DNA of 64,000 bases from Ooceraea biroi. Taxonomy: Eukaryota; Arthropoda; Insecta; Hymenoptera; Formicidae. The translations under genes and the position numbers were made by a program. Under the pieces are notes generated by a model, which made no database searches, was not told where the DNA came from, and saw nothing but the letters and a program-made list of their open reading frames with translations. The stretch covers positions 248,001 to 312,000 of the forward strand of contig NC_039518.1 of the NCBI RefSeq assembly GCF_003672135.1, given 5' to 3'. Every line of letters starts with the position of its first letter. The stretch's first letter is position 1. Shown here piece by piece: positions 60,292 through 64,000 of the stretch.

Positions 60292-61267
60292 TTAATTAAA
60301 ATATTTTCCTTCGTTTTCTATAACTTTTTCCCATCTTTCTGGCAAGAGATGGATTCCACCACGATCAAATGACTCTTCTTTCGAGTTGATCCATTCGTCG
60401 ACGAATTTTTGCACTTCTTCGAAATTATGAAAGTGTGTATCCTCTAAAGCGTGTTGCATCGACCGGAACAAATAATGATCGCATGGAGCAATGTCCGGAG
60501 AATACGCGGGGTGCGGTAAGACTTGCCATTCAAGCTCTAATAGTGTTTGTTTCACTGATAACGCAACGTGAGGTCGAGCGTTGTCACGAAGAAGAATCAC
60601 TTTCCGTCGGTTACTCGCAATTGGTGGTCATTTTTGGTCCAATGCTTGCTTCAACTTGTACAATTGGTGTCGATAACGATCAACCGTGACAGTCTTATGC
60701 GGATTTAACAGCTCATAGTACACTATCCCACCAAATACAGAGCATTACTTTTGAACCGTGAATATTGCGTCTCGGAGTGGATGTTGATGGTTCGCCTGGA
60801 TCCACCCATGATTTTCTGCGTTTCGGATTATCAAAATAGATCCACTTTTCATCCCCAGTAACAATCCGAGACAAAAGACTCTTGTTTTTTTGCCTGGCGA
60901 TCAACGAAATGCAAATGTTCAAATGGCACTTTCCGATAATTGATGTCGAACCATTTCCCTTCTTTCTGAATTTTTCCCATTTCATGTAAATGTTTGGTAA
61001 TTGTTGTACGATCAACATTTAATGCTCTGGCAAGTTCTGAAGTGGATCGTGTTGGATTTTCGTGCAATAATGCTTGCAAATCTGCATTTTCAAGCTTTTT
61101 GGTTGTCCCGAGCGTTCTTTGTCCTTCACATCAGTATCACCACTTTTAAAGCGTCCAAACCAGTATTCACACGTCTTAATTGATGGTGATTCTGTGTCAC
61201 CATAAGTTTCCACAAGAATTCTATAACCGTCAGCCGCAGTTTTCTTTTGATTAAAAAACAAAAGCAA
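60292..61267 (-). pseudogene. Mariner transposase, first dimer unit, broken
   Basis: The minus-strand frames carry LLFFNQKKTAADGYRILVET, CEYWFGRFKSGD, TSELARALNVDRTTITKHL, RIVTGDEKWIYFDNPKRRKSW, LLRDNARPHVA and YSPDIAPCDHYLF. Breaks: a frameshift at SGQP-K (one base short compared with the unit at 1285), another around KGNGS/KGKW, and the family-wide frameshift after WWDS. Upstream of the conserved start the would-be initiation region reads ATA TAA. Confidence 0.85.
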
Positions 61268-61508
61268 CGCATGTCGAAAATGCTCTTTCGGAAGTTATAT
61301 TTTTACGATGATACAAACGCGACTGTTATTGCATCTATTGCTATAATGCTACTAAATGTCATGGATAATGTCAACACTGTAAGAAAGAACAATTATCGGA
61401 AACAGCTATTGGAACAAACTGACACTACAGCCATCTGTTGCAAAACCCTCAAAACTATTAGGGGTGTGATTTAGTTTTGAGGGTTTTTTTGCTCAAAAAC
61501 GCATGTAT

Positions 61509-62506
61509 TTAAATATGATAATGAATTACCTTAATCAAAATATTTTCCTCATTTTCTATCACTTTTTCCCATCTTTCTGTCAAGAGATGGATTCCACCAC
61601 GATAAAATGACTCTTCTTTCGAGTTGATCCATTCGTCGACGAATTTTCGCACTTCTTCGAAATTATCAAAGTGTGTATCCTCTAAAGCGTGTTGCATCGA
61701 CCGGAACAAATAATGATCGCATGGAGCAATGTCCGGAGAATACGCGGGGTGCGGTAAGACTTGCCATTCGAGCTCTAATAGTGTTTGTTTCACTGATAAC
61801 GCAACGTGAGGTCGAGCGTTGTCACGAAGAAGAATCACTTTCCGTCGTTTACTCGCAATTGGTGCTCGTTTTTCGTCCAATGCTTGCTTCAACTTGTACA
61901 ATTGGTGTCGATAACGATCAGCCGTGACAGTCTCATGCGGATTTAACAGCTCATAGTACACTATCCCACGAAATACAGAGCATTACTTTTGAACCGTGAA
62001 TATTGCGTCTCGGAGTGGATGTTGATGGTTCGCCTGGATCCACCCATGATTTTCCGCGTTTCGGATTATCAAAATAGATCCACTTTTCATCCCCAGTAAC
62101 AATCCGAGACAAAAGACTCTTGTTTTTTTGCCTGGCGATCAACGAAATGCAAATGTTCAAATGGCACTTTTCGATAATTGATGTGGAACGCATTTCCCTT
62201 CTTTCTGAATTTTTCCCATTTCATGTAAATGTTTCGTAACTGTTGTACGATCAACATTTAATGCTCTGGCAAGTTCTGAAGTGGATCGTGTTGGATTTTC
62301 GTGCAATAATGCTTGCAAATCTGCATTTTCAAGCTTTTTGGTTGTCCCGAGCGTTCTTTGTCCTTCACATCAGTATCACCACTTTTAAAGCGTCCAAACC
62401 AGTATTCACACGTCTTAATTGATGGTGATTCTGTGTCACCATAAGTTTCCACAAGAATTCTATAACCGTCAGCCGCAGTTTTCTTTTGATTAAAAAACAA
62501 AAGCAA
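61509..62506 (-). pseudogene. Mariner transposase, second dimer unit, broken
   Basis: Same layout and the same SGQP-K frameshift as its partner. The C-terminal 150 residues (61509-61961) are unbroken from YYELLNPHETVTADRYRHQL through LLRDNARPHVA and YSPDIAPCDHYLF. The first block ends at WDSVL with the family-wide frameshift. The presumed ATG is followed directly by TAA. Confidence 0.85.
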
Positions 62507-62712
62507 CGCATGTCGAAAATGCTCTTTCGGAAGTTACATTTTTACGATGATATAAACGCGACTGTTATCGCATCTATTGCTATAATGCTACTAAATGTCA
62601 TGGATAATGTCAACACTGTAAGAAACGACAGTTATCGGAAACAGCTATTGGAACAAACTGACACTACAGCCATCTGTTGCAAAACCCTCAAAACTAAATC
62701 ACAGTCCTAATA

Positions 62713-64000
62713 AGTAGCGCGCTCTCCTACTTAGCTTCTAAACAAGTCCGCGGTCTGATTGCCGCTCAACAATGAATCAGTTTCACTCTTAACGTGAAGC
62801 GTATCGTAACGCGATTCCGGTAGCATGATAAATAAACGAAGTTCCGGTTTGACTTACGATATGGGTCGAGTGCGGATAAAACCCGAAAGCCGGGCGCGAA
62901 GTTTCCGCGAGGCGAACCCACCTCCCGAAATCCCCATGTACGTTCTCGCGAAACTTCTCTACTCAAATAGGAATCTTAACGTTTTCCACTTCCCGCGTGT
63001 TTTATTGGAATATCCTCTTACTCGCTTGGATTGCATGGCGGCGAGTAAGGTGGAGGCATAAGGAAGTTGCCGAAGATAAGGCGAATTGAAACCTAAGGAG
63101 GTGTCGGCAGAAGAGGTTCAAGTGGTATCGGGGGTGTTGCTAGGTTACTACCCTGCTTCCGTTGATGAGAGTCGAAGGTAGTAGGTGGCTAGGTTCAATG
63201 CGTACGCGTTCGATAGTACTCGGTACCCGGAGACGTGCGGTATGCCTCAAATGTTCTGCTTCTTCTTCGCGCCGCCGACTTTAGAGGTCTTAATTTCCTC
63301 TTTGTTCCTATCGGTTTCATTTGCCGGTCCATCTGCTCCAAGATGATTCCGGTTCGCTGCACCCCTGATGGTACATCCGACCTCGCCGGATATCGCGCTA
63401 ATAAAATACTCGTAATAAAAGGCGTTTAAATTCGTTGTAAAGAGTGTCCCAGCTGCGTTTTACTCACTTTTCATAGTTCGACAAGTACTCTTCTATCGAT
63501 CGTTGTAGGAAGAATTTTACTTCATCGCTCTGGAATTCTTGGAATAAAAAAGAACAGAACAGTTGATGGCATACAGATGGTGATACTTGCTCGCGATTAG
63601 TAGAAAACGCGACCGCGTGATAATAATATGCGCGCATCGTTTACACGGTATGTTCGACGAAATAAATCACGCGAGCTAGTGCGCTAATGGCTGGTCAGCG
63701 CGCGGTCACTGATGCTAAACACAGTTTTGGTTTTAGTAAGGATAACCGACAGGCCTTTCTGCCCGGCGGAATCCCGTTAGATACACCCGCGATCCGTTAC
63801 GCCGGTCCCTCTTGTTTCGACGTTGCGGTTGCATTAAAACAACCTGTTACCTCGGTGCAAGTCGTCGTCGGACGCGAGTTACCCGAGGCGAGCGATTTAT
63901 CGGATAATGATGGAAATTAACCGATACCGCGTCGCCATGGACGGCGCGCTTCGTGCTTGCGCGAGGCGCGTCTTGATTACGCTGCACGTAACTCATCCGC
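62713..64000. other. Host sequence without a recognised gene
   Basis: Mixed composition, CpG-rich near both ends. Small frames (for example 62825-63061, 63235-63429, 63687-63920) resemble no family I know and lack clear splice context. No repeat shared with the rest of the window was seen. Confidence 0.45.

Larger units (their letters stand above)
60216..62710 (-). mobile_element. Mariner dimer (family M1)
   Basis: The outer TIRs at 60216 (TTAGGGGTGTGATTTAG) and 62710 (…AAATCACAGTCCTAA) are flanked by TA (60214-60215, 62711-62712). Two units follow head to tail: 60216-61457 and 61458-62710. At the junction the first unit's 5' TIR is cut at AAAACTA and the second unit's complete 3' TIR TTAGGGG begins immediately, so the join is TA|TTAGGGG and about 15 bp of TIR are lost. 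The units share lesions and are very similar. Confidence 0.94.

Noticed and set aside
63687..63920. 77-residue frame near the window end
   Set aside because: Reasonable composition but no recognisable family or splice context; not enough to call a gene.

Overview
The window is eukaryotic nuclear DNA, almost certainly from an insect and most likely a hymenopteran such as an ant. The signs are split genes with GT-AG introns, an insect-type Argonaute-1 gene, CpG-rich promoter-like sequence in AT-rich surroundings, and many mariner-family DNA transposons. The species assignment is inference. No rRNA, tRNA, CRISPR array or operon is visible. Most of the 64 kb is transposon or tandem repeat. Two host genes are recognisable and both are incomplete.

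Layout. 1-7.1 kb: a small inverted-repeat element, then a mariner whose interior is tandemly multiplied (1075-5771). 7.1-10.24 kb: an AT-rich TIR element carrying a nested mariner with an intact transposase. 11.6-15.6 kb: a 1.03-kb tandem repeat with a built-in hairpin. 15.6-23.85 kb: a copy of the upstream part and first four coding exons of AGO1, including a TTAA-flanked MITE and a TTAA-flanked foldback-like element of nineteen ~172-bp monomers. 23.85-27.5 kb: a third copy of part of this, full of single-base indels that look like uncorrected long-read sequence. 27.5-42.1 kb: the clean copy, continuing into seven AGO1 coding exons (461 codons; N, L1, PAZ and L2 regions). Intron 5 is swollen by a four-unit mariner polymer nested in a small MITE. 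43.36-43.99 kb: an inverted piece of the foldback-like element and MITE, abutting a gap of exactly 100 N.

Right of the gap are two likely exons of URM1 (44742-44789 and 47607-47672), separated by a nearly intact mariner in the intron. Then come gene-poor sequence, a second mariner polymer on the opposite strand (50109-55452, five units), a chimeric block made of two mariner pieces and a 208-bp copy of sequence 2.7 kb downstream (56455-58144), and a mariner dimer (60216-62710).

Main points. (1) Four mariner insertions are polymers: one pair of outer TIRs and one TA duplication enclose two to six tandem units. In three of them each internal junction is a TA followed by a complete 3' TIR, which suggests transposase took part in forming them. 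The two five- and four-unit arrays share the same junction and the same inactivating lesions. (2) The foldback-like TTAA element has one arm expanded to nineteen monomers and the other holding a single inverted one. (3) The AGO1 5' duplication, its error-rich middle and the 100-N gap suggest assembly trouble. The MID/PIWI half of AGO1 and the start of URM1 are both missing on the two sides of the gap.
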